Below the pieces are notes generated by a model that was not told the DNA's origin, searched no databases, and saw only the letters and a program-made list of their open reading frames with translations. The position numbers and the translations under genes are program-made. A stretch of 56,883 nucleotides of DNA, from contig VBOT01000052.1 of assembly GCA_005893225.1 (NCBI GenBank), positions 1 through 56,883 on the forward strand. Direction: 5' to 3'. Below are positions 25,644 through 33,374 of this stretch, piece by piece (the stretch's first letter is position 1; every line of letters starts with the position of its first letter). The DNA is from Candidatus Eiseniibacteriota bacterium (lineage in GTDB: Bacteria > Eisenbacteria > RBG-16-71-46).

Positions 25644-26677
25644 CGACCCTCCCCCCGGAAGCGTTGCTTCCGCATCGCGCCCTGGAGCCCCGCCACCTTC
25701 CTCCCCAGCCACGAGCTCGCGCCAGCGCCGATCCAGCGCACCGGATAGCGATGGAGGCGGGCGCCGAAGGAGCGCTTGAACGCCTCGAGGCTGGCCTTCC
25801 CGCCGCTCCCTCCCAGGTTGAGGCGCGCGCGCCCGCGCGCCGCCGCCCACTCGGCGGCGGACCAGTACAGGAACGGCACCGCGTGGAGGGAGCGCGCCGC
25901 CTCGCGCGAGCCGCTCCACCAGGCGAACAGCTCGCGCCCGCCGTCCAGGAACAGCGTGGCGGTGAGCAGGCGTCCGCCGGCCCGGACCGAGAAGAGACGC
26001 CCGATCGGCTCGCCCCCGCCGGGGCTCTCCGGCGGCGCCTGGAGCAGGCGCCGCACGAGCTCGAGCGGCACCGGTCGATGCCCGGGCCAGCGGCGAGACT
26101 GGGCGAGATGGAGCGCGTACGATTCCTCGAGCGCCTCGGGGTCCTGGCCGAACCTGAGGCCCTCGAGCCGGGCGCGCCTGAGCCCGTAGCGGGTGTCGCG
26201 ATCGAGCCTCCGCCACGCCGCCTCGATCCCCCGATCGAGCTCGATCAGCGACGCCTCGAGGAACCGGGTCTCGCCGGCGAGTGCGGCGGCGTCCGGCTCC
26301 GGGCCGGAAGGCCGGTAGAGCACCCACTCGCCGCCGACCGCCCGGGTCTCGCGCACCACCGCCCCGAGTGCCTCGGCCACCAGGGCATCCACCTCGGCGC
26401 GCCGCGGTCCGGGACCGAGCGGGGCGCCCGGCAGCAGGAACGGCAGCGCGTGGACCCAGCAGAAGGAGGCCCGCCGCTCGATCACGAACGGCGTGCCTCC
26501 GATCAGGGCCCCGCCCTGCTCGACCACCATGAAGCGCGCGGTCATGCCGGGCAGGACCGCCGCCATCGACCAGGCGAGCTCGGGCCGGTGGCTCGGCGTG
26601 GCGCCGGGATCGGAGGCGATCAGGCTCTCCCAGCCTTGGGGCGGGGCTTCGAGACAGCGGACGATCGCCCCGCTCAC
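25640..26677 (-). CDS. GNAT/FemAB-like acyltransferase (CelD/BioF2-type)
   Basis: A 345-residue protein of the duplicated-GNAT class related to FemAB and CelD-like acetyltransferases. Visible signatures are RRLDRDTRYGLRRARLEGLR, LFSVRAGGRLLTATLFLDGG, and the C-terminal ARLNLGGSGGKASLEAFKRS with FGA, which parallels the DLGG...FK..FG segment of this family. Such proteins occur in polysaccharide loci, where they may acylate or aminoacylate sugars; the activity here is inference. The start is GTG at 26677, six bases after the propeller gene stop. Its stop overlaps the next glycosyltransferase. Confidence 0.75.
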   Translation of the reverse strand: MSGAIVRCLEAPPQGWESLIASDPGATPSHRPELAWSMAAVLPGMTARFMVVEQGGALIGGTPFVIERRASFCWVHALPFLLPGAPLGPGPRRAEVDALVAEALGAVVRETRAVGGEWVLYRPSGPEPDAAALAGETRFLEASLIELDRGIEAAWRRLDRDTRYGLRRARLEGLRFGQDPEALEESYALHLAQSRRWPGHRPVPLELVRRLLQAPPESPGGGEPIGRLFSVRAGGRLLTATLFLDGGRELFAWWSGSREAARSLHAVPFLYWSAAEWAAARGRARLNLGGSGGKASLEAFKRSFGARLHRYPVRWIGAGASSWLGRKVAGLQGAMRKQRFRGEGR

Positions 26678-26683
26678 GGCCGC

Positions 26684-28942
26684 TCAGCGAACCAGGACGA
26701 CGCGCGCCACCCCCGAGCGCCCGGCTGCCTCGGCCCGCACGAAGTACAGCCCGGGCTTGACCAGCTCGCCCCGGCTGTCGCGCCCGTCCCAGACCACGTG
26801 GCCGTTGGCGCCGATCGAGAACCGCCTGAGGACCCTGCCCGACAGGTCGAACACCTCGCCCCGGTAGCTCGTCGCGTTCCCCTGGAGCTTGAGCGCGATC
26901 CCGAGCTCGGTGACGCGAGCCGGGTTCGGATACACCTGGAACCGGAGCTTCGCGACTTGCGGCGCCGGCGGCACGTACCCGGGCTCGTAGCGGTTCAGGC
27001 CACCGGCGGTCGCGATCCAGACCGCGCCGGTGCGCGGGTCGATGCGGATGGTGCGCACCTCGTCGTCGGCCAGCGGCGAGTTGTCGGTGGTGAAGTTGAG
27101 GGTGGTGCCGTCGGGCCGGTAGACGCGCACCCCGTTCACGGTGCCGAGGTAGACCGTGCCGTCCCGGGCTACGTCGACGGGCCGCACCGAGTCCTCCGAG
27201 GGCTGCGCCGGGATGGTGTAGATGGCGCGCGATGTCCCCGAGAGGCTGAGGCGCCTGAGGTCGCTGGTGGTCGCCACCCACAGCGAGTCGCCGTGGGCGG
27301 CCAGGCCCCGCACGAAGAGCTGATCGGTCTGCGCGACGTGGCGGAATTCGGGCGTCCCGCCCGGGACCGACGGGGGATCCGCGTAATCGACACCCTGACC
27401 CGCGTAACCGACCCACAGGCGCCCGTGCTTGTCCACGGCGAGACCCAGCACCCGGTTCCCGCGCATGCCCGAGCTCGGCGAGGTCGTGGGATTGTACGTG
27501 GCCCGGAGCACGCCGGCGGAATCGTAGAAGTCGAGCCCGATCGGCTGGCGCGCCGGCTGGTCGCTGCACGGGCTGTCCATCCCGAACCAGTGCCCGCCCG
27601 CGGAGTCGAGCGACGAGGCGCGCGCGAAGGTGTGATTGGCCGAGTCGGGGGGATAGAGCAGATGGGTGAAGTGCGGCGGAACGACGTCGTCTTCGAGCAC
27701 CTCCATCTGTCCGGTGTCGGGCTGGCACAACCCCGTGTTGATCAAACCGGCCCACGTCCCGAACCATATCCTGCCCGCCTTGTCGGTCAGGATGGCGTAG
27801 GGGTATGCCGGGGTGCGGAACGTGGTGTCGCTGCGCAGGGTCCCCACCGGGATCCAGTACTTCCACTGCGCCCCGTCGAAGCGTCCGATCCCGTCGCTGG
27901 GCGTGGTCAAGTAGAGGCGCGTCCCCACGACCTCGAGGTTCAGGATGTTGTTTCCCGGTGGGCCGGGCGGCAACGACGGCTCCCACGGCGCCGTGTCCGT
28001 GGCGCGCTGGTAGACGCCGTTCCGATTGGCGGCGAAGGGGCGTCCGCTCTCGTCCACCGTGACCGCGAAGTTGGTTGCCGGAGAGCCTCCGGACCTCAGG
28101 GCGAAGGCCGTGGTCACGGTCTCCCAGCCCGAAGGCCCAAAGCGGTAGATGCCGGAACCCGTCGCCGCCAGGACGGCGCCGAGGTCGTCGGAGAGCCGAC
28201 GCACCGCGCCGATCCCCGCGACCGCGGTCCATTGGCCGGCGGCGCGGTCGTAGAGGTAGGCGGCGACCCCGACGTGCGCGAAAAGCGAGCTCCCATCCGA
28301 GGCGAGGGACTCGACGCTCGTCCCGCCGAGCCCGCCGTTGACGGCGGTCCAGCTCGTCAGGCCGGCCGAGATCGAGCTCCGGTAGATGCCGTTCCGGGTC
28401 GAGACCCACAGGGTGTCGCCGAGCGTCACGATGCCGGTGATGTTGTTGTTCGCGAACGGCGAGGGGTTGGTGGCGTCGGGAAGCGTGCCCGTGATCTCCA
28501 GACCGTTCCACAGCGCGAGCCCCTGCGCCGTTCCGATCCACATCGTGTCCCCGTCGGCCTCGATCGCGTTGACGCTGTCGGAGGGCAGCCCGTCGAAGGC
28601 GTTCAGCACCCCCCAGCTCGAGCGATCCGGCGAGAGCACGCTCACGCCCGACGCGAGGGTCGCGACCCAGAGGCGGCGCGAGCGGTCGAGGGCGAGCGCG
28701 GAGAGCCGGTTGCTCGCCAGGCCCCCCGGCTCGCGGGTGAAGCCGCCGAAGCGCCGCGTCGAGGGATGGAATTCCAGCAGGCCGGCGTCGAGGGTGGCGC
28801 ACCACACGGTGTCGCCGCGGGCGAGCAGGTCGCTGTAGCTCCCGGCGCGGAGCAGCGTGGTCCAGGCACCGCTCGCCCCGACCGCGCTCGGGAACGCGCA
28901 CGCCGCGACCACCACCGCCAGGGCCCGGCCCCATCCCCTCAT
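26684..28942 (-). CDS. Secreted beta-propeller protein with FlgD-like C-terminal domain
   Basis: A 752-residue exported protein. The signal peptide is MRGWGRALAVVVAACAFPSA. About thirteen repeats of the form GDTLWVSTRNGIYR (W-(V/I)-x-T..G(L/I/V)) follow, the pattern of two-component-regulator propellers, enough for about two propellers. From about residue 665 comes a FlgD/T9SS-sorting-like Ig domain: FQVYPNPA, GEVFDLSGRVLRRFSIGANG, HVVWDGRDSRGELVKPGLYF. No kinase or transmembrane output domain follows. ATG at 28942 has GGAG eight bases upstream; GTG at 28951 is possible. It probably sits in the periplasm or on the surface; role in the locus unknown. Confidence 0.82.
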   Translation of the reverse strand: MRGWGRALAVVVAACAFPSAVGASGAWTTLLRAGSYSDLLARGDTVWCATLDAGLLEFHPSTRRFGGFTREPGGLASNRLSALALDRSRRLWVATLASGVSVLSPDRSSWGVLNAFDGLPSDSVNAIEADGDTMWIGTAQGLALWNGLEITGTLPDATNPSPFANNNITGIVTLGDTLWVSTRNGIYRSSISAGLTSWTAVNGGLGGTSVESLASDGSSLFAHVGVAAYLYDRAAGQWTAVAGIGAVRRLSDDLGAVLAATGSGIYRFGPSGWETVTTAFALRSGGSPATNFAVTVDESGRPFAANRNGVYQRATDTAPWEPSLPPGPPGNNILNLEVVGTRLYLTTPSDGIGRFDGAQWKYWIPVGTLRSDTTFRTPAYPYAILTDKAGRIWFGTWAGLINTGLCQPDTGQMEVLEDDVVPPHFTHLLYPPDSANHTFARASSLDSAGGHWFGMDSPCSDQPARQPIGLDFYDSAGVLRATYNPTTSPSSGMRGNRVLGLAVDKHGRLWVGYAGQGVDYADPPSVPGGTPEFRHVAQTDQLFVRGLAAHGDSLWVATTSDLRRLSLSGTSRAIYTIPAQPSEDSVRPVDVARDGTVYLGTVNGVRVYRPDGTTLNFTTDNSPLADDEVRTIRIDPRTGAVWIATAGGLNRYEPGYVPPAPQVAKLRFQVYPNPARVTELGIALKLQGNATSYRGEVFDLSGRVLRRFSIGANGHVVWDGRDSRGELVKPGLYFVRAEAAGRSGVARVVLVR

Positions 28943-28947
28943 GCGAT

Positions 28948-29664
28948 TCACTCCAGACGGCCGAGCAGATCGAGCAGCCGCAGCCTCCACACCATCCACA
29001 CCGCCTCCCAGATGATGCGGCGGTTCATCTTCGAAAACCCGGCGCGGCGGTCGACGAACAGGATCGGGATCTCCCGGATGCGGAAGCCCTTCCTCCAGCA
29101 CTTGTACGACATCTCGATCTGGAACGCGTAGCCGTCCGATCTTACTCGGTCGAGCCGGATGCTTTCGAGCGCGCGCCGCCGGAAGCACTTGTAGCCTCCG
29201 GTCGCGTCCTTGACCGGCATGCCCGTCACGACGCGGGTGTAGAGGTTGGCGGCGTAGGAAAGGATCAGCCGCTGGAGCGGCCAGTTCACCACCGTCACGC
29301 CGTTCAGGTAGCGCGAGCCCAGCACCACGTCCACCTCGCTCGCGTTCCGGAGAAACTCGCCGATCGAGTCGGGGTCGTGAGAGAAGTCGGCGTCCATCTC
29401 GAAGACGTACTCGGCCCCGTTCTTGAGCGCGTAGCGGAAGCCGTCGCGGTAAGCAGAACCGAGCCCCAGCTTGCCGGGACGGCGCAGAACGTGGAGCCGC
29501 GGCTGGTTCCGCGCCCACGATTCGACGAACTCCCCGGTGCCGTCCGGCGAGGCGTCGTCCACCACCAGCACGTGAAGGTCGTGGGGCAGCGAGAGGAGCC
29601 GCTGGAGAAGGGGTTCGATGTTCTCGCGCTCGTTGTAGGTGGGAACGATCACGAGCTTCTCCAC
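28948..29664 (-). CDS. Polyprenol monophosphomannose/glucose synthase-like glycosyltransferase (GT2)
   Basis: A 238-residue soluble family 2 glycosyltransferase like bacterial dolichol-phosphate mannose synthase (DPM1-type). It has VIVPTYNERENIEPLLQRLL, VLVVDDASPDGTGEFVE, the DAD metal motif in EMDADFSHDPDSIGEFL, and GSRYLNGVTVVNWPLQRLIL. No C-terminal membrane helices are present. It would charge polyprenyl phosphate with a hexose from a nucleotide sugar, supplying donors for the GT-C-like proteins nearby (inference). GTG at 29664 shares one base with the YfhO-like gene stop (TAGTG). Confidence 0.88.
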   Translation of the reverse strand: MEKLVIVPTYNERENIEPLLQRLLSLPHDLHVLVVDDASPDGTGEFVESWARNQPRLHVLRRPGKLGLGSAYRDGFRYALKNGAEYVFEMDADFSHDPDSIGEFLRNASEVDVVLGSRYLNGVTVVNWPLQRLILSYAANLYTRVVTGMPVKDATGGYKCFRRRALESIRLDRVRSDGYAFQIEMSYKCWRKGFRIREIPILFVDRRAGFSKMNRRIIWEAVWMVWRLRLLDLLGRLE

Positions 29665-32075
29665 TAGGCGGCCTCCGGTGCGGACTGAGCCGGCCGTCTC
29701 CGCCACCAGAACGAGAGCCCCAGGAGCCCGAGCGTGACGACCAGGCACACGACGGAGATCGTGAGCCCGCGCGCGAGGGCCGGCGACCGGAAGCGGAACA
29801 TCACCCGGTGCCTGCCGGCCGGCACCGCCACTGCCCGCAGCAGGTAGTCCGCCCTGAGCACCGCGGTCGGCCGCCCGTCCACCGTGGCGGTCCAGTCCGG
29901 GTACCAGAGATCGGCGAGCCGCACCAGCGCCGGCCCGGGGGTCTCCACCTCGATCGTGACGTCGTTCAGCCGGTAAGACGTGATCTCCGCCCGCGCGCCC
30001 CGGACCGGTCCGAGCCCGAGCTTCGGGTCCTGCTCGAGGAACGTCACCTCGGAGCTCTCGCTGGAGCCGTTCTTCACCGAGTCGAGGATCGCCTTGGCGG
30101 GCGTCACCACCCGGTAGCGTCCCAGCACCGTCACGCGCGGCAGCGCCAGCAGGTTCTCGTAAACGTATCCCGAGCCGGCGAACACCTGTCGCAGCCATGC
30201 CGGCGCGGGCTGCATGGGCTGCGGGGTCACGACGTAGCGGACGTTGAGCAGGCTCAGCCAGCCGAGGTTGTACGGGAGCTGGGCTTCCAGAAAATCTTGG
30301 ACCAGGCGCGGCTTGGCGGCGTGATAACCGCCCAGCGATGCGATGCCGAAGCCCGCGTAGCGGTTGCTCTGGAACTCGAACTCGGGTGGAAGGATGCGGA
30401 AGCTCCCGGGCGGACCCGCCTTCTCGAGGAAGTCGATGACGTCGTCGCGCCCGATCTCGAGGTTGCGCTGCACGGGATCGCCGAGGGCCGACTCCATCAC
30501 GCGGCCGCTCACCGGCCAGAGCTCGACCAGGAGCAGGACCAGGAGCGCGATCGAGGCGGCGGCGGCCGAGAGCTTCGCGCGGCGCGCGAGCCACGCCACG
30601 CCCAGGGCGAGGAGCCCGAGCAGGCCGGCGCGCCCGAGGTCGCCGATGAAGCCGCCGTAGGCGAGGGCCGCGACCTCGGCCGAGAAGGGCTGCCCGGCGG
30701 CCTGGCGATGCGCCACGGCGGCCGCCACGTAGGGCTGCCGCCAGGCGTCCTGCCCCAGCACGCCCACCAGCGTCACCAGCCCGAGGGTCACCCCGAGGAC
30801 GAGGAGCAGCCGGTCCAGGAGGCGGGCGCGCGACGCCTCGCCCGGCCCCCGCTCGATCACCGCGCTCCAGCCCCACCCCAGGCCGAGCGCGGCCGCGAGC
30901 TGGAACAGCACGATCACCATGACCGGGACGCGGAACTTGTTGAACAGCGGCAGGTGGTCGTACAGGAAGCCGTAAAGCGGGAAGTTGCGGCCGAAGGCGA
31001 TCAGGAGTGACAGGATCGCGATCGCCAGCGCGAACAGGCGCGGCGCGCCGCCGGCGAGGAACGCGGCGAGACCGAGGACGAGCGCCACGATCCCGATGTA
31101 GCCGTTCGGGTAGTCGGTGAACGGCATCCCGCCCCAGTAGGTCGAGCCGCCGAAGCCCACCCAGCCCGGAATCACGAACGAGGGAAGCTCGTAGGGCGCG
31201 AGCGACCACTGGGTCGCGTAGTCGATGCCCACGCCTCCCCCGCTCCCGGTCCCACGAATGGAGTAACGCGAGTAGTCGCGCAGCGGCAGGTTGTAGAAGC
31301 CGGCGATCCCGAAGGCCAGCCCCGCGGCCGCGGCCAGGCCGGCCAGTCGCGCCGTATTGCGGAGAAGCTCCGCCGGACGGCGCAGCGCCGCGAGCCACTC
31401 GACCCCGGAGTAGATGCCGATCGCCACCCAGGTGTAGAAGCACACCTGCACGTGGCCGCGCAGCATCTGGAATCCTCCCGCCAGCGCGAGCCAGCCGAGC
31501 GAGGCCCAGCCCCCGCCGCGCATCCAGCGGCTCGCCAGCCACAGCATGAGGGGGATGTAGGCGGAGTCGACGAGCTGGCTCCCGTGGCCGTGCGAGCCGA
31601 TCGCGACCAGGTTCGGCTGGTAGACGAACGCCACCGCTGCGAGCAGCGCCGCCTCGGCGCGAGCGCCCCATTCGCGCGCCAGGAGGAACATGAAGAAGCC
31701 GGCGAGGAAATAGTAGAGCAGCATCCAGGTGAGCTCGGGCAGCGGCAGGATCTTCTGCACGATCGCCACCGGCCAGTCGGGCGGGTAGATGAACGGGTTG
31801 TAGGCGCCGCTCGCGAACGACGGCATGCCGAGGAACACGAACGGGTTCCAGAGCGGATAGACGTGATCGTGGTAGAGCGAGTGCTCGCCGATGCGCACGA
31901 AGCCGGCTGGCTGGGTGGTGTCCGGGGACACGAAGGTCTTGCCGCCCACGATCACGGCGTTGAAGAACAGCACGACCAGGAGCGCCAGGATCACCCCCGC
32001 CCAGCCGGTCGTGAGGCTGAACGGCGGCGAGGGAGCGCGCGTCTCCCGTTTAGCGGTTCGTTTGCGATCGGCCAT
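29664..32075 (-). CDS. YfhO-family membrane protein
   Basis: An 803-residue polytopic protein with about twelve to fourteen hydrophobic segments. An N-terminal periplasmic loop (TFVSPDTTQPAGFVRIGEHS and then YPLWNPFVFLGMPSFASG) is typical of the YfhO family, a GT-C-like group; in Firmicutes YfhO glycosylates lipoteichoic acid. The soluble C-terminal domain ends with LADLWYPDWTATVDGRPTAV and a final transmembrane helix. Position among polyprenyl-sugar and glycan genes supports a transferase or export role. It starts at 32075 after a 24-base gap from the upstream glycosyltransferase. Confidence 0.85.
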   Translation of the reverse strand: MADRKRTAKRETRAPSPPFSLTTGWAGVILALLVVLFFNAVIVGGKTFVSPDTTQPAGFVRIGEHSLYHDHVYPLWNPFVFLGMPSFASGAYNPFIYPPDWPVAIVQKILPLPELTWMLLYYFLAGFFMFLLAREWGARAEAALLAAVAFVYQPNLVAIGSHGHGSQLVDSAYIPLMLWLASRWMRGGGWASLGWLALAGGFQMLRGHVQVCFYTWVAIGIYSGVEWLAALRRPAELLRNTARLAGLAAAAGLAFGIAGFYNLPLRDYSRYSIRGTGSGGGVGIDYATQWSLAPYELPSFVIPGWVGFGGSTYWGGMPFTDYPNGYIGIVALVLGLAAFLAGGAPRLFALAIAILSLLIAFGRNFPLYGFLYDHLPLFNKFRVPVMVIVLFQLAAALGLGWGWSAVIERGPGEASRARLLDRLLLVLGVTLGLVTLVGVLGQDAWRQPYVAAAVAHRQAAGQPFSAEVAALAYGGFIGDLGRAGLLGLLALGVAWLARRAKLSAAAASIALLVLLLVELWPVSGRVMESALGDPVQRNLEIGRDDVIDFLEKAGPPGSFRILPPEFEFQSNRYAGFGIASLGGYHAAKPRLVQDFLEAQLPYNLGWLSLLNVRYVVTPQPMQPAPAWLRQVFAGSGYVYENLLALPRVTVLGRYRVVTPAKAILDSVKNGSSESSEVTFLEQDPKLGLGPVRGARAEITSYRLNDVTIEVETPGPALVRLADLWYPDWTATVDGRPTAVLRADYLLRAVAVPAGRHRVMFRFRSPALARGLTISVVCLVVTLGLLGLSFWWRRRPAQSAPEAA

Positions 32076-32099
32076 GCGATCCCAGGCCGGGGTGAGGGG

Positions 32100-33227
32100 T
32101 CAGGAAGCCACGGCGGCCCGCCGCTCGATCTCCCCGACCATGCGCTCCGCCAGGACGCTCCAGTCGTGCGGCCGCGCCAGGGTCCGGAGACGCTCGCTGT
32201 CGCGCGGCCCATCGAGCGCGCGGGCCACCGCCCCGGCCATCTCGGCGGGATCGCGCGCGAAGCTCAGGTGCGGGGGCGCGGGCCTCAAGTCCAGCACCGG
32301 AGTCGTCACCACCGGGACGCCGGCCGCCAGGTACTGGTAGACCTTGTTGGGATTGATACCCTGGACGTACCTGTCGTTCGCCCGGAAAGGGATCACTCCC
32401 ACGTCGAGGGCCTGCATGAAGGCGGGGATCTCCGCGTAGGGTCTGGGCCCCAGCACCGCCACCCCGTCGCGGGCGCCGAGCTCCCGCATCTCCCTCTCGG
32501 TGGCGGGATCGCCCGGGCCCACCAGCACCAGCGTCCCGCCGCGACGCGAGCGCCTGAGGGCCTCCAAGGCCTCGAAGTCGAGGAAGTGGGACATCAGGCC
32601 GACGTAGCCGATCAGCGGGCGCGGGAGTGCCATGAGCTCCGCCGGGACCGGCCGCGGGGCCTCGAAGTGGGACAGCTCGACGCCGTTCCCGATCATCACC
32701 AGGGGAAGGCTCGTCTCGCGGGCGAGCTCGCGGCGGTAGAATTCCGAGACCACGAAGAACACGTCCACCGAGGCAAGCATCCGGCGCCAGTACTCGGCGG
32801 CCCAGCGGGGCGTCCTGGCGAACTGAAACGGACTGTCATTGAAGTCGTAGAATAACAACTTCCTCGGGAGCCGCGAAACGGCTCCGGCGCAGTAGATGTT
32901 CGAGGTCATCACCACCGGGCGGGGCTCGACGCCGAGCCTTCGCAGCATGCGCCCGAGGTAGGCTTCCGCGGCGCGCTCGACCGCGGCGCGCGCGGGCGGG
33001 AGATCGATCAGGCGGTTGTAGAGCGCGCTCGTCGTGCCGGGCTTGAGGAACGGCACCGTGAAGGTGGTGACGTTGCCCTCGCGCCGCGGCCGCCAGGGGT
33101 CGCTCCCGCCCTGGGCCGGCGGCTGGGCAAAGAACACCCGCCATCGCTCCGGGAAGCGCGACAGCAGGAATTGCTTGCGGGTCCGGAAGTAGCCCCAGCG
33201 CACCTCGGAGAGGACGACCAAGTCCAC
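32100..33227 (-). CDS. Glycosyltransferase (TuaH-like, GT-B)
   Basis: A 375-residue GT-B protein similar in layout to TuaH-type transferases. The N-terminal part reads DLVVLSEVRWGYFRTRKQFL, then LLFYDFNDSPFQFARTPRWA. The C-terminal domain has LIGYVGLMSHFLDFEALEAL, GTLVLVGPGDP and NPNKVYQYLAAGVPVVTTPV. The start is GTG at 33227. No Shine-Dalgarno is visible before it, because a 145-bp inverted-repeat element ends three bases upstream of the start codon. That may have altered its translation. Substrate unknown. Confidence 0.87.
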   Translation of the reverse strand: MDLVVLSEVRWGYFRTRKQFLLSRFPERWRVFFAQPPAQGGSDPWRPRREGNVTTFTVPFLKPGTTSALYNRLIDLPPARAAVERAAEAYLGRMLRRLGVEPRPVVMTSNIYCAGAVSRLPRKLLFYDFNDSPFQFARTPRWAAEYWRRMLASVDVFFVVSEFYRRELARETSLPLVMIGNGVELSHFEAPRPVPAELMALPRPLIGYVGLMSHFLDFEALEALRRSRRGGTLVLVGPGDPATEREMRELGARDGVAVLGPRPYAEIPAFMQALDVGVIPFRANDRYVQGINPNKVYQYLAAGVPVVTTPVLDLRPAPPHLSFARDPAEMAGAVARALDGPRDSERLRTLARPHDWSVLAERMVGEIERRAAVAS

Positions 33228-33229
33228 TA

Positions 33230-33374
33230 GCAGGCTTCTGAAAGCCGGCGCCTGCCGGGCACCCGGCCGTCAGGCCGGGTCGGGCTTCGTCGCTCCTCGT
33301 TGCGACGTATCTTGCAGATACGACTCACTCGTCGCTCCTCGCCGCCTGGCAGGCGTCGGCCTTCAGAAGCCTGC
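33230..33374. repeat. 145-bp inverted-repeat element (MITE/REPIN-like)
   Basis: A 27-base left arm at 33230-33256 (GCAGGCTTCTGAAAGCCGGC...) and right arm at 33348-33374 are reverse complements with two mismatches. Inside are CCCGGCC-GTCA-GGCCGGG, CGTCGC-8 nt-GCGACG, GTATC-TTGCA-GATAC, and a direct repeat of TCGTCGCTCCTCG. The element exactly fills the gap between two genes: its right arm supplies the asnB stop codon, and its left arm ends three bases before the next start. No transposase and no clear target duplication are seen. It could also act as a transcription terminator or structured RNA. Confidence 0.7.

Noticed and set aside
24549-28934. A 1461-codon minus frame that could suggest a giant fusion protein
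   Set aside because: Only its last 364 codons (the GT4) look like protein; the rest is out of frame with the acyltransferase and propeller genes, which have clear homology and their own starts.
25040-29131. A 1363-codon plus-strand open frame opposite the GT4, acyltransferase and propeller genes
   Set aside because: Low-complexity shadow of the minus-strand genes; no recognisable fold and no start signal.
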